Assembly: GCA_026182355.1 (NCBI GenBank)
Contig: JAPFBL010000003.1
Span: 1,858,501 to 1,922,500, forward strand
Direction: 5' to 3'
Length of the DNA stretch: 64,000 nucleotides
Source of the DNA: Hermatobates lingyangjiaoensis
Taxonomy: Eukaryota; Arthropoda; Insecta; Hemiptera; Hermatobatidae
How positions within the stretch are numbered: the stretch's first letter is position 1; each line of letters opens with the position of its first letter. Positions 28,185 to 40,067 of the stretch are shown piece by piece. Made by a program: the position numbers and the translations under genes. The notes beneath the pieces were generated by a model. That model made no database searches. It was not told where the DNA came from and was given only the letters and a program-made list of their open reading frames with translations.

Positions 28185-30719
28185 GAGAAGCCAGTTCTTT
28201 ATTAGTTTAATAAGGCAGGCAAAAGACTGATTAAAACGATGTCATTTCCAAGGAGTGGCCCAGAATTCCTTTACCTTAGCAAGGCTTTTCTATCTCATCA
28301 AGTAGCAATGAATTCCTCTAGCAGAATACACCGTTTTCTGCGCCATTCTTAAATAATTATTATAATAAATCAAACAGAATTGTTTTCTAAGAATTATCCT
28401 TTACCATAAATCTAACAAACAATATCTGAAAGTTATTATTATAATACTAAATCAAATTTACAATAGAAACAAGATTACGTCTTGCTTATAATTATTAAAA
28501 AAAATCAATGCCAGAATTTTGTTTACCTAAATAAACTTATAAATATTACTTGAAACCATTACTTTTTAGATTATATATAAAAACATAAAATGGGTTTCAA
28601 TTCAGTGTTTTTAGTAATAAATAAGTTGTATATATGAAATAAATTTCATTAGATAAAAGAAGTTAATCCTGGGAGAAATAAATAAAAAGTCGGTGTAATT
28701 AGGACTAGCTCTCCATGGACAATCCAATACTATTAAGCAGAGAAAATGGTTAGTCTCTTAAAACCACAATAATGAAAAGAAATGGAACGTTTGTTAGACT
28801 TGATTAAAAACCATGCTACACTATGGTCTTAAACGTGAACAATTAGACAGTGCTTAATTCAAACCCACCTTGTTATAGCTTTTTGAGAAACAGAACTGTC
28901 TCTGAAATTATAGTGTTGGAAATAATAATTACGCGACTACATAGTAAGAGATGAGTTATGAATACAAGTAGCACATTGCCCTACCTTGAGAGAAGAGTAT
29001 GCACAATACTAGTTAAATTGATGTTTGCATGTAATTGTTCAAATTTTGAAAACAAAAAAACAGAAAGAAATTTGTTTAAAACTCTTTGATGTTCTCAAAG
29101 ATTTTTACATAAAATGCGTAATATTACCTTACCTCCCATGTTATAAACTTTCGTTACCAACATTAAAAATTTTCCACATTCAACCGGTAAAATGTCTACC
29201 AGTTTCAAAAGGACTTCTTGAAACCATACGACCATGTAAGAGAAAAGATATATTCATACAATTTTAATTCATTTATACAACCTTTGTAGAAAGAATAACC
29301 TCTACATATTTCCGAGGAACTCAAACCCTTATTACTATAGACAGAATATGCGTATCAAAAAAAAAAAAAAATACAATGCATGCATGCGGTGGAGCAAATT
29401 TATTATGATATTATGATTAACATCAAACTTTACTGTCATTTCAGAAATATATTAAGTAATATTTCAATTTAATAAATGATTTGCTTCAAAATGGCTACTT
29501 GAATTTGTCAATATAATCAAAATATAATAAAAAAAATAAATTAATAAATTATATTATATAATATAACAAAAAATATTCAACAAATAACAAAATAACTGTC
29601 AATATTTCCCCAAATAGATTATTTTCAAGCATCTTAGTTCGTCAAAAGAATTGAAAATAATTTCGATAGTTTAATAATAATAGAAATAGGGAAAATTGTT
29701 AGTTTTTTTTCTAAGAATAATGCTTCAAAAACATTTCTCAGTGATTTATGATAAATTGCAAATATTATAAATAATTATTTTGAATTAATTTTTACTTTAG
29801 TATAAGTAAGACTTAGCATGTTGATATACGGTAAGACTTAATTCTTGAAACTATAAAATCAAATGCAAATCAAACTTATGTATTATATGTATTATTATGT
29901 TTTCTAGTGTGTGATTGACCGTTTTATCGTTCTCAGATAAGGTAGTAATTAATCTATATGTTGCACACTTTTACAAATCAAGTTCAGACATATAGTCTGA
30001 AAATGCCTACCATTATAAACTTAAGAATACAATATATACTCCTTTATCTAAGTATGTTTTGAAACTCCATTGTTTTGATTAATATTGAAGTGTTAAAAAG
30101 TACTTTTTCATTATTTATAATAGAACGGCTACTAATTTTAAGTGTCACTTCTCAGATAATTCAAAAAGCTTAACATGTCGTATTAGGTGTTGTCTTATAA
30201 TTAGATTATGTTCACGAACTTACAACATTGGAAGAATAATTTTTTTTTACGCTAAAAATGACACTATTAAGTTGTGTCTGTAGTAACAAGGTAGTTCTGT
30301 AGAAACTTTTGGCAAATAAGTACCTTTATAAGGCACAACATACCTATCAGACAAAAAAATCAAGAGAATAAGCTCTAAAATTTTTGTTTAACAAAATATT
30401 GAAAACCTATTAATATTAAACAAATCATTCTAAACTGATATTCGAAAGATGAAATCGGCACTAATAATAGATATATTCATTCAGAATCTATAAAAGGGAT
30501 TAATTAATGATAATGCAAAGAAAAATTAGAAGTATAAAATCTACTCACTACAACAGAAACTGTGAGTTTTAAAGTCTGTCATGTATTCCCTTTTTGTGAT
30601 TATTAGTGAAATATAAGACTAAACTAAAAAATCATGCAGAAGATACATTGACCAAGACTATAAACACAATGTTCTGGAAGAGAATCTAAATAGGACTTGA
30701 TTTTTAACCCCAAGCCTCT
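28182..30719. other. AT-rich sequence, no supported gene
   Basis: The 80-codon frame at 29025-29267 has no recognisable domain and average composition. A patch rich in AATA words lies at 29520-29600. Nothing else is seen. Confidence 0.5.
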
Positions 30720-30900
30720 AGTTAGCTCTATACAGCTGTGTTAACACCGATGAAATGATACGCATTCTTATTCTGGTATCAAAGGTTAATAATTGACCTT
30801 AATAACCTAAAAAGACAAGTTTTCCTAGACATAACAGGAGCAATGAACACCTTTTTATATCCAGGAGAAAAAATGTATTGAACTCCTTCTCCCCCTTAGA
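30720..30900 (+). pseudogene. Possible decayed LINE RT C-terminus
   Basis: Around 30810-30860 the sequence reads LKRQVFLDITGAMNT, resembling the conserved stretch (LQR...L.ITGA.RT) after the RT palm of R1/Jockey-type LINEs. Surrounding frames are broken by stops. The LINE RNase H remnant starts 330 bp downstream. Weak on its own. Confidence 0.35.
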
Positions 30901-31033
30901 TAATTTTATCACGAAAAACGTCGCCTGCAGTCTACTAAGAATAGTTTAAAATACAAATGCCAGTTTTGAAAAGAAAATGCTCAAATCTTTTATAAAACTA
31001 AACAATAATTTTGTCTATTTATAGTGAGATACA

Positions 31034-31129
31034 ATGCCTTTGAAGGAAAATGTTATAGGAGCTTCGAAATCATTACTGGATTGGAACCATCGCGATTTCG
31101 ACAAGGCTGCTTTTGTCCAGGAAATCCTG
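31034..31129 (+). CDS. Possible first coding exon, function unknown
   Basis: After an acceptor-like TCTATTTATAG (AG at 31023-31024), an ATG at 31034 opens 32 codons (MPLKENVIGASKSLLDWNHR, then DFDKAAFVQEIL) that end exactly before GTAATA, a donor-like site. In this frame a TGA lies directly after the acceptor, so it could only be a first coding exon. The product reads like a natural protein helix with W, H, R, D and F residues. A second open frame in the same block gives a cysteine-containing peptide (RFRQGCFCPGNPG) and cannot be excluded. The block lies between two LINE pieces, which argues against it unless those are separate insertions. No family recognised. Confidence 0.35.
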
Positions 31130-31234
31130 GTAATAAAGTTTTTTGTTAAGCATATACTAAAATTATTCTCGTAAAAATCTAGTAAATACATTATATGAGG
31201 CAGTCAGATCAAGCTGAAGGGTGTGAATTCAATA

Positions 31235-31715
31235 GCTTTTAATTCAAAAGAGTGCGTGAATGCGATATCTTTACTAAATCTAGCAATTAAAAATAAGACA
31301 CGTTTATTGTGGATACCTGGTACTTGGTAATAAAAGGGAATGAGGAAGTCGACCATTTTAAAAGTCTAAAATAAACTCATTCCAACTAAACTTTAAGTTC
31401 TAAACAAAATAATAAACCTTCAAGTAAGAGGTTTAAAAATATATGTAGAATGTCAAGCCGGGTATTGTCTTTTTTACTATAACTTATTCAAGATGAAAGT
31501 AACATTAGACGAAGAATGCAGATATTGTCTGAAAGAGACGGAAACCTTAGAACGCTCTGTTTGAATGTAAGGCAATCACCTTTGAGAGGTTAAAGAACTT
31601 AAAATGTAAAGTTAAAATTAGAAGCTACAAAGGGAAGCTCAATAGGACAGATATGACGGCGGTGTGTAAGAGTCCGAAAGGACTCAGGCCCCTAATTTAA
31701 AATAAGAATAACAAT
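31235..31715 (+). pseudogene. LINE remnant: RNase H end and 3-prime tail (R1/Jockey-like)
   Basis: NSKECVNAISLLNLAIKNK, TRLLWIPGT and KGNEEVD match the second half of a LINE RNase H domain (S..AL...., LLWVPGH.G..GNE.AD). Further on, a cysteine cluster RYCLKETETLE (about 31519-31552) matches the C-terminal CxxC..E..EH motif. Several stops and indels are present. The 3-prime tail, GGTGTGTAAGAGTCCGAAAG to GCCCCTAATTTAA, recurs in related form at 38725-38775 and, inverted, at 33461-33520. Confidence 0.7.
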
Positions 31716-32242
31716 CAAATATTACATAGCTCTAAAACATACATATAAATATTGATATTACTGATAAAATTTATCTAGTCATAATAGCCACAACTGATTA
31801 TCTATGAGCTAGATAATATCTTACTAGACAGTTTGATATCATGTTTACAAGATAGCCAAATGAATGCAAAACAAAATTGATAGTCAACGAGTTTGATATT
31901 AAGTTTTATTACAGCAAAGTTGACAGTAGGGTCACCCTTTTTATGTTATTTTAAATTCCTATCGTAATGGATGTTTAATTTTTTGTAATCATAATAATAC
32001 TTTTTACACTACTGTATGTCGCATATAAGTATAAAAAAATTGATATGGATATTTTGATGAATTAACATTTTTTTGAAGTACCTTAAGTTCACTTTTGACT
32101 CCGATTTCTTCGGACTTCGGATTTTAATGATGTCTTTGTGGGCGGGTGTGTGTATGTGTGTTCCAATGTCAAAAACTATGTGGGAATGATACAGATCACA
32201 CCGTTTAATAGATCAAATTTATATTTTACTGGATAGCTGTAT

Positions 32243-32246
<4 letters not shown>
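31716..32246. other. AT-rich sequence, nothing recognised
   Basis: No gene or repeat recognised. Confidence 0.55.
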
Positions 32247-32288
<42 letters not shown>

Positions 32289-32302
32289 TATATATATATA
32301 TT
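32247..32302. repeat. (TA)n microsatellite
   Basis: TA repeats with one interruption, immediately left of a PLE terminus. Confidence 0.95.
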
Positions 32303-32470
32303 AGGGGAAAATACTGTCAATGGTACCAATCTTAATCCAATATTAAATCAAAATTGATAACCTGCCTACAACTTGTATTCACTTGCTCTCTGATAACGTG
32401 AAAACGAAAGGCCTCAGAGCGACTATCTTCATTCATTTGTGGTGAGTTACCTGAATATATATATATATAA
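32303..32470 (+). mobile_element. PLE terminus, family B, between (TA)n tracts
   Basis: ACAACTTGTATTCACTTGC, the 36-nt hammerhead-like motif, GCGACTATCTT and TTTGTGGTGAGTTACCTGAA match, in reverse complement, the sequence at 63487-63585 that follows the family B ORF. This copy has no ORF before it. (TA)n lies on both sides. Confidence 0.7.
32385..32420 (+). ncRNA. Hammerhead-like motif, family B copy
   Basis: Stem I GCUCU/AGAGC (5 bp), CUGAUAA (one change from CUGANGA, G to A), extra C, GU/AC stem with GAAA loop, GAAA, palindrome AGGCCU, UC as cleavage position. Same 36-nt length as the copy at 63519-63554. Stem II shows U-A here and U-G there, so pairing is kept. Confidence 0.45.
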
Positions 32471-32480
32471 TTTTAGTTTA

Positions 32481-32516
32481 TACCTGAGAATGGCGAATGA
32501 GAGCCGAAAGGTTGTA
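32481..32516 (+). ncRNA. Hammerhead-like motif upstream of a PLE-like ORF start
   Basis: UAC/GUA closing stem, CUGAGAA (damaged box), GGC/GCC stem with a long loop, GAAA, then GGUU. Degenerate. Its place before the ORF fragment at 32610 matches the pair at 21804 and 21904. Confidence 0.35.
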
Positions 32517-32609
32517 CGTATTTTTATTTAGTTTGTTAATTTAGTGATTAAAACAGTGATTAAAATTTAGTTTTTCGTGTTTGACCTATGTTTATTGTGT
32601 GTGTTAATG

Positions 32610-32727
32610 TCTTTTGCTAACCTTCTTTGGAAGCTACCAGAGTCTCACCGCAAAGTGATACGAAAACTAGAGAGTGTCAACAAGAAACTGGTCAATTCAG
32701 AAGCTGCTGCTTATTTTAATAATAATA
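32610..32727 (+). pseudogene. Possible PLE ORF N-terminus, cut by (TA)n
   Basis: MSFANLLWKLPESHRKVIRK, LESVNKKLVNS and YFNNNT, then (TA)n at 32728. An upstream in-frame start is possible near 32577. Architecture and sequence pattern resemble 21904-22032. No catalytic motif is present because the piece is only about 40 codons long. Confidence 0.4.
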
Positions 32728-32730
32728 CAT

Positions 32731-32776
<46 letters not shown>

Positions 32777-32784
32777 ATATATAT
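32728..32784. repeat. (TA)n microsatellite
   Basis: TA repeats with two phase interruptions. Confidence 0.95.
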
Positions 32785-33439
32785 GCTGTATTGTTTCCTG
32801 GTAACAATCATCAAAAAGTCACTGTTTTGGAGAATACATAATTTTATATAGCACGTTTTCTTCTAAACTAGTAATACTAACATTACTCTAACATAACTCT
32901 AGAGTATTTTACTTTTGAGTGAAACTACTGTCACTTTTACTGAAAAAAATTCATTTTTTCAATACTAGTTTGACGTTAAAAAGAAAAACGTTTCTTCAAA
33001 AAGCTCATCAACACCGTACTGGTCAAAGTTTGATAAATCACTGTGAAATTATACCCAAAGTAGCTCCTTTCAGAGGATGAATATTATACTTGTTTGTTAG
33101 TATTACTTTAGCAGAAAAACAGAATTATGATCTATTATATGAATTCAAAAAACATTTTTTTTTTCTAAACCTCTAACTATACAAGAATTAAATTCTGTAA
33201 AAAAATCTGGAACGGCCTACACTCAACTTTACTATAAGCATCCATAATATCAACTTGTTGACCATCAATTGCATTTTAGTTTTTATATTAATGTAAATGT
33301 TGTGTAGACGTAATTTAAAACTTTCATATAAAGTAATATAAATTCTTAGATATCTAATTTGGTGATATCTTCTGTTCTAATATGGCTTTAACTATTTTAT
33401 GAGTCATGGGAAACTTGAAATTAGTGTTATTAAACCAAA
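32785..33439. other. AT-rich sequence, nothing recognised
   Basis: No supported feature. Confidence 0.6.
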
Positions 33440-33720
33440 TGATAAGATTTTATAATTAAATTGGGGGTTTTGAGTGCCAACAGACTCGTACACACTGCGG
33501 TCATTTTGGTTGATCCATAAAAGTCAGTCAAATTTTCATTTCTTTAATGAAATTTATAATTTTTCTTAGAGTAATATCTCTCTCTTCCATTTGGTTTAAG
33601 TATGATTTACCAAAAATCATTAACCTCCTAAACGCTATTGAATGAATGCAACTAGAATGTCTTCAAAGGTTTCTGGCTCTTTCAGGCAAGAATTGCATTT
33701 TTCGTTAATTGAAGTTTGTA
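33440..33720 (-). pseudogene. LINE 3-prime tail remnant, inverted
   Basis: On the minus strand, a decayed coding tail is followed by GACCGCAGTGTGTACGAGTC and CCCCCAATTTAA, homologous in order to the tails at 31651-31700 and 38725-38775. Frames are broken. Same R1/Jockey-like LINE family as those copies. Confidence 0.5.
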
Positions 33721-36086
33721 GTTGTAGTTAAGAGGCAATATCCGGTTATGTATTGTACATAAATTTTCAAATCATTCCTTTAAAGATGTATTATCTCCGC
33801 TATAAATTCAAGTACAGTTGGAATGAGGTTATCACATAAAATTAGACCTGGTTCTTCTAGCTAACATTTATCTAGTTTCTTTTTATCTATTCATCATTTC
33901 TACTCATCAGAAAACTTAGATTGTCTAAAAAGGCTCTAGACCCCAAATGGTTTCCCTGGTTCAAACCGTTTTCAAACCCTCCACTTCTTCATTATTTTTT
34001 TGTCTGCATGTACACACACAAGAGTTAAAATAATAATTACATTAAACCTAACTATTAATGTTTGGTTCTAGAAGATTTTTGACTATCCATTTCAAAATAA
34101 CTTTAAAATGGTCTTTCTCTAAGTGGGATATAATGAATAATTTTCTCATGCTAGATATAGGATATATCTTCATAACTCCTGTTATCCCTAGACATTCTTA
34201 TATTGGTAGTTTTATTAAAACCAATTAGGGTACACTTTTCACTAAGTTTTGGATATAACGTAACAGATATATAGGCCACCATTGTTTTTTTACAGCTTTA
34301 ATAGTCCTTTTGTAAACCCAAAGTGAAGATTTGTAGTTAAGACATGTTTCACCAAAGATATTTTTACAAAGAAAAACAAAATGTATTGAATAATATCAAT
34401 CAATTAAGATGTTCAAATAACAAAAAAAAGTTAATGAAAATAGCAGAAACTTTTGCAAAATAAATCTGAAATCTAACATTTAATGAAACCTCGATTTAAA
34501 ATCTCAACAGTTAATGTTTGATATAGAATTTTTTAACATATTTAACTATTTTAATTATAATAAAAAAAATTATAAAACGATTAAGTTATTGTTCAATTAA
34601 GTTAATTAAATAATTAATTAAAACTATTATAAAAAAAATTAACTAAAAGAAATGTTTTAAATATCTTAAAGAGATTTAACTTAATAACAGTTAAAATTAT
34701 TATTAAATCATGTTAACTATTTTATAAATGAATTAAAGTATTTAATATCTTATTTTATATAATTTATTCTTGAAATTCACTACAAGTCAAGTCTGCTTTG
34801 CTTAGGTAAATTAAAACTTGATCAAAAAAAAAACTTAAAGAATATATAAAATACTGAACCATCTAGAAATACAAAATAAAAAAAACTCACCTATGTTATG
34901 ATTTATTTTCTCTTTTAATTTTAAATCTGAAACAAACATATTAATAAATTAATGTTCGTCAAACTATTTTTAATAAAGTTATAAGGCTTCAAGAAATACG
35001 TCTTATATTGCTAAATATAAAATCGATGTTGAGGGAATAAAATTAAGAGAAGTCTCTTGAATTGATAAACGTCAAGTATGTCACTGGTCAAGCTAATACC
35101 TGATGAAACTTATTCAGATCCATATTTAAAAAAAAACTCTTAACAGATTTGATTTTTAAAAAGAAATTAGACTTCCAAGAAGGTAAATTATGGTAAGAAG
35201 CTGCTGAAAACAGTTCTTATTGTGGAAACCTAACTCATCAAGAATATCAAAAGACCGACAGATAAAGTAACATGTATGTAGCAGATTAATGATAATAAAT
35301 TTCGATTTAGAACATACAGAAAACTATACAAAAATGTCAGCCTCTCAACCTTTGCTAAATAAAATTGTTGAATTTCAATTGTTAAGAGGGTACTAAAGGG
35401 GTTTTAATGCAATTAAAAAATACTTGTTACTTGTTTAATCAATGTTAGGTACTTATTACATCGATAATGATTTGTACCGTTAACTATTACTAGCTATAAC
35501 AAAGACATTGGAGCGACTCTAAAACAACCACAAGGTCATGATCTTTTAGACACAGTAGCTTATCATTCAAGGAGATTATCAATATCAATTTAGAATGCCA
35601 AGCAATAAAAAAGGAGATGAAATACTGGCAGTACTATGTTATTATAATATAGTTTGTAGTAACCATAAATCTATAGAAAAATTAATATCAAAGTTATAAT
35701 AGATGAAATATTGAGTGATTTATTTCAATATATATCTTAATGCAATTTTCAGATCATGTATACATGAGAAAAGAGAATACTCTAGTGGACTACTAAGGTT
35801 TTTAAAAAATGAAGGTGTCATCAATGTAGTGAATTTAACAGAAGTAAATTAATTATTCGCCAAATAGAAAATATTTAATAACTTTATTCTACTAGAGAAA
35901 CAGAAGAACATTACTTTTAAGACATTACGAGGTTACCAGTATATTTTGCTTGAAGGTAATTAAAAGAATCCACAAGCATTATGTTCATATTACTGTAACT
36001 GAGATAAGGGTGAAAATAAGACCATATTATTAAATGTTAAATCAATCAGAAAATGTTTCAGAAGTTGTTTGATTTGATTAGAAAAC
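33721..36086. other. AT-rich sequence, nothing recognised
   Basis: Very AT-rich, especially 34370-34760. No open frame worth calling and no repeat recognised. Confidence 0.6.
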
Positions 36087-36500
36087 AACGCCTCCCAAGT
36101 AGCCCGATAGGTTTAATGTCAAAACTGAACCCTGCATTGAAGTCATATCAGGTTATGCTCAGTGACTCTGTCAACGCCTCCCAAGTAGCCCGATAGGTTT
36201 AATGTCAAAACTGAACTCTGCATTGAAGTCATATCAGGTTATGCTCAGTGACTCTGTCAACGCCTCCCAAGTAGCCCGATAGGTTTAATGTCAAAACTGA
36301 ACTCTGCATTGAAGTCATATCAGGTTATGCTCAGTGACTCTGTCAACGCCTTCAAAGTAGACCGATAGGTTTAATGTCAAAACTAAACCCTGCATTGAAG
36401 TCATATCAAGTTATGCTCAGTGACTCTGTCAACGCCTTCAAAGTAGACCGATAGGTTTAATGTCAAAACTGAACCCTGGATTGAAGTCATATTAAGTGAA
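36087..36500. repeat. 86-bp minisatellite, five copies
   Basis: Copies start at 36087, 36173, 36259, 36345 and 36431 (the last partial). Each begins AACGCCT and contains GATAGGTTTAATGTCAAAAC and GTTATGCTCAGTGACTCTGTC in part. Copies 1-3 read CTCCCAAGTAGCCC; copies 4-5 read CTTCAAAGTAGACC. So the array grew in two sub-families. Confidence 0.95.
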
Positions 36501-36979
36501 ATGTTTACTCTGAAGGTGGTTACAGCGGAAATAGGTCACAAAAAAAAAGTTTGCATATTTTAGTAGGCCGCTTTAGTCGCTATGCATGGATATCAATATG
36601 AAGTGGACTTCATCAAACCCACTGATCCGACACCACAAAAGACTAAAATTAATATCATTTCAGCTGGCCAGTTAGTTAACTATCTGAATTCTGAAAAATT
36701 CAAAGAATTTTAGAGAAAAACAATATTAAACTATTATTCAATTCTCTTATTATTATTAAAATGTATGAATGAGTGACTACATCAGGTACTATAATAACAT
36801 TATATGAACTACAATTATTTTAATTATATAAAAAATTAATTATTTTAAATCATTTTAAGACTTCAAAAATATTATTTTTTTTTAAACTATAAATGAAATT
36901 TATCATCATTTTTTAAAAACCTAAAAAAATTATAGCAGTTCTACTTATGGCAAGACTTAATAAAAAACTTATTTAACAT
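36501..36979. other. AT-rich spacer between two minisatellites
   Basis: No supported feature. Confidence 0.6.
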
Positions 36980-38001
36980 CGATATTGTAATAGAACTGTG
37001 GAGCAACATCAAGAAAGTGTATTCCAAAATCATGATCTTCACTTTGGTCATTGGCAGATGAATATACACAACAATAACGAGTTGTGCCTTACCTAAGAAA
37101 TTTAGAAATATTGTAATAGAACTGTGGAGCAGCATCAAAAAAGTGTATTCTAAATCATTATCATCAATTTAGTCACTGACAGATGAATATACACACACAA
37201 TAACGAGTTGTGCCTTACCTAAGAAATTTAAAAAATATTGTAATAGAACCGTGGAGCAGCATCAAGAAAGTGTATTCTAAATCATTATCATCAATTTAGT
37301 CACTGACAGATGAATATACACACACAATAACGAGTTGTGCCTTACCTAAGAAATTTAGAAATATTGTAATAGAACTGTGGAGCAGCATCAAGAAAGTGTA
37401 TTCTAAATCATGATCTTCACTTTGGTCATTGGCAGATGAATATATACACACAATAACGAGTTGTGCCTTACCTAAGAAATTTAGAAATATTGTAATAGAA
37501 CTGTGGAGCAGCATCAAGAAAGTGTATTCTAAATCATTATCATCACTTTAGTCATTGACAGATGAATATACACACACAATAACGAGTTGTGCCTTACCTA
37601 AGAAATTTAAAAAATATTGTAATAGAACCGTGGAGCAGCATCAAGAAAGTGTATTCTAAATCATTATCATCAATTTAGTCACTGACAAATGAATATACAC
37701 ACACAATAACGAGTTGTGCCTTACCTAAGAAATTTAGAAATATTGTAATAGAACTGTGGAGCAGCATCAAGAAAGTGTATTCTAAATCATGATCTTCACT
37801 TTGGTCATTGGCAGATGAATATATACACACAATAACGAGTTGTGCCTTACCTAAGAAATTTAGAAATATTGTAATAGAACTGTGGAGCAGCATCAAGAAA
37901 GTGTATTCTAAATCATTATCATCAATTTAGTCACTGACAGATGAATATACACACACAATAACGAGTTGTGCTTTACCTAAGAAATTTAGAAATATTGTAA
38001 T
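36980..38001. repeat. 126-bp minisatellite with 379-bp higher-order period
   Basis: Eight copies start (at the ATTGTAATA word) at 36984, 37110, 37237, 37363, 37489, 37616, 37742 and 37868, with a partial at 37994. Spacings are 126, 127, 126, 126, 127, 126, 126 and 126. The 127-bp copies, carrying an extra A, recur every 379 bp (37237 and 37616), and neighbouring variants repeat with them: a higher-order unit of three. Since 126 is 42 codons, the minus strand gives repeat-length open frames; these are not genes. Confidence 0.93.
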
Positions 38002-38509
38002 AACTTTAAACGTAACAGAACATTCCAAGAACCTGCTTCAAATCAATAAAGGCCTAAAAACAAAACTTCAAAATAATATGCTATCTATTCACTGAAATGT
38101 TTAAAAAAAGGCTGTTCACATTAATTTAATATTATAGAGTTTTAAAGAAGATAGTTGAAGAAAAAAATCACAAGCTTTATTTAAAAAACTTTTGAAAATT
38201 TCAATTTTTATTAAAGGCAGAAGTTCTTGTGGTCAAAAAGATTGCCTTATATAAGATAATGAGAGGCGCGTGGTTCATAGCCAGAGATATTCTTTGTACT
38301 ATTTGAGAGAAATAAAAGAGGAAAGCCTAACAAAGCTTTTTCCTGCCTCTATTCTCAGATAACACATCAATATTGCACTCCAAACAATGTTGAGTTTCTT
38401 TTATACTATACCTAATGGTCTCCAGATTTTTCCAGCTGGAATATTATACATAAAAAAAATTTTAAAAAAAAATTATTCCAACCGAACTTGAATTTGTCAA
38501 CAAAAGTTT
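38002..38509. other. AT-rich sequence, nothing recognised
   Basis: No supported feature. Confidence 0.6.
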
Positions 38510-38785
38510 TTAATCGAAAGTACTCAGACTTTGGATGGAAGAGGTTGAAATATGTGAACGCATTCATAATGAGTGCAATGAAATCACACTTAAGAGGTTA
38601 AAGAGTTTTGACAAATCATATCTAAAAGCAACAGAAGCGCTCTCACTTCTAAGGACAATTGTAAAGTTTATTAAATAACTTAAAATCTTAAGCTGAATTT
38701 TGAAACGACAAAGGGAAACATAATATCACAGATACGCGGTGAATGCGAGTCCCATGTCATTTAGGCCTCAGTTTAATATGATTAT
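38510..38785 (+). pseudogene. LINE 3-prime tail remnant
   Basis: A decayed coding end (stretches such as HNECNEITLKRLKS) leads to GCGGTGAATGCGAGTCCC and GGCCTCAGTTTAA, matching the tail of the LINE remnant at 31651-31700. No intact frame. Confidence 0.5.
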
Positions 38786-40067
38786 AATAAAAATGATAAC
38801 ATCTCAGATTGTTCTGTAACACTTATTTCAAATTTGTTATAACTGATAAAATGTATAGCAACATTAATACAAATCAAATAAATTATTAATTTATTACAAC
38901 AAATGAACAAATTTTGATAATAATGAGTTTATATATTGCATATACACTATAACCATATTAAAATGAAGCCAAAACTAAATTAATTGTCATTGGGTTTATG
39001 TTATATTCACTTACATTAAGGTTTAGTGTAGCCAAATCGAAATGTTTATAATAGTCACTATCACGTCATAGGAAAATGAAAATCTTATTAATAAGGATAT
39101 TGGGGGGGGGGGGGAAGGAAAAAAGTAGTTATTCTTTATGATAAATGACCTTTTAAGTAATGTTAATCAGTAAAGGAAAAATGATGGAATTGCATTTCGT
39201 TTGCAGCGAAACAAGGACCAGGTGCAGTCGAGGGTTTAGTGCTTTAGACCTCTGCTTAAACCCCTCGTCGTCAACATTTTTATAATTGAAGTTCCTTCAA
39301 TATAAAATATTATATTGAAGATTTATTTTTTAAAAAAAAAACTTCGAACACTTGGTTTCGCTGTGTTAGAAGAGAAACAAAAAGATTTTTTCTTGAAATA
39401 AATATTCAGATATTTTTAAATTTGACTTGTTTATAGAAAAATAAAGCAATAAATATTACAATATAGTAACCCGTTGAAGAAAAAAAGAAGTTATATTATT
39501 TTTAAGTTGTTTCTAATTTATTGGACATAAGACTTTCCGATAAAGTTTCCAATTGGTCAAAAATCTTTCAAAATCAGAAAAGTAAAATAAACTGTTATTA
39601 AACATAAATAATATTAAAAAAGATAAATTATATTAGTAAAATAATCTAAAAACATAATATTTACCTTAAGTAAGAGTTCTTTTCAATTAAATTGCATTTT
39701 CAAGCAAAATTATTATACTGAGTACTAATCAAGCAATGATTTTTACAAAAATATATAATATTTAAAAAATGACAAATATGTAAGAAAAAGAAAAGGAAAT
39801 TCCGGGAAAAAGAGAGGGCTTATCACAGGGTGGTTTTATTATCATATTATAAGGCCTTTCCCAACAAGACCTACCGTTCTGCCACATTTCCAACCAATAA
39901 CTTCTATATTCACCCTCCTTTGCTGCACATTATAAATAGACCCCAATAAATAAAACCTTACTGCTTTATTACTGCTGTCCAAACTTGAAACAAGACTTAT
40001 TTTTGCTATTTAAAATACAAAGATATTCATAATTGAATAATTCTTTAAAAATATATTTTTTTATTTT
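38786..40067. other. AT-rich sequence, nothing recognised
   Basis: A G12 run lies at about 39103. A short GC-richer patch (39200-39280, GGACCAGGTGCAGTCGAGG) may be a dispersed-repeat fragment. No gene supported. Confidence 0.5.

Noticed and set aside
31025..31160. Cysteine-rich (TIL/EGF-like) exon reading RFRQGCFCPGNPG
   Set aside because: Only three cysteines in about 38 residues and no spacing pattern of such domains; the ATG-started frame of the same block is at least as plausible.
36941..37896. Minus-strand frames of 65-73 codons (MMLLHSSITIFLNFLGKAQL)
   Set aside because: By-product of a 126-bp unit that is a multiple of three; the same peptide recurs with each unit.
39208..39236. A 27-bp micro-exon flanked by TTTGCAG and GTTTAG
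   Set aside because: The donor is weak and the length too short to support; the patch may be part of a dispersed repeat.
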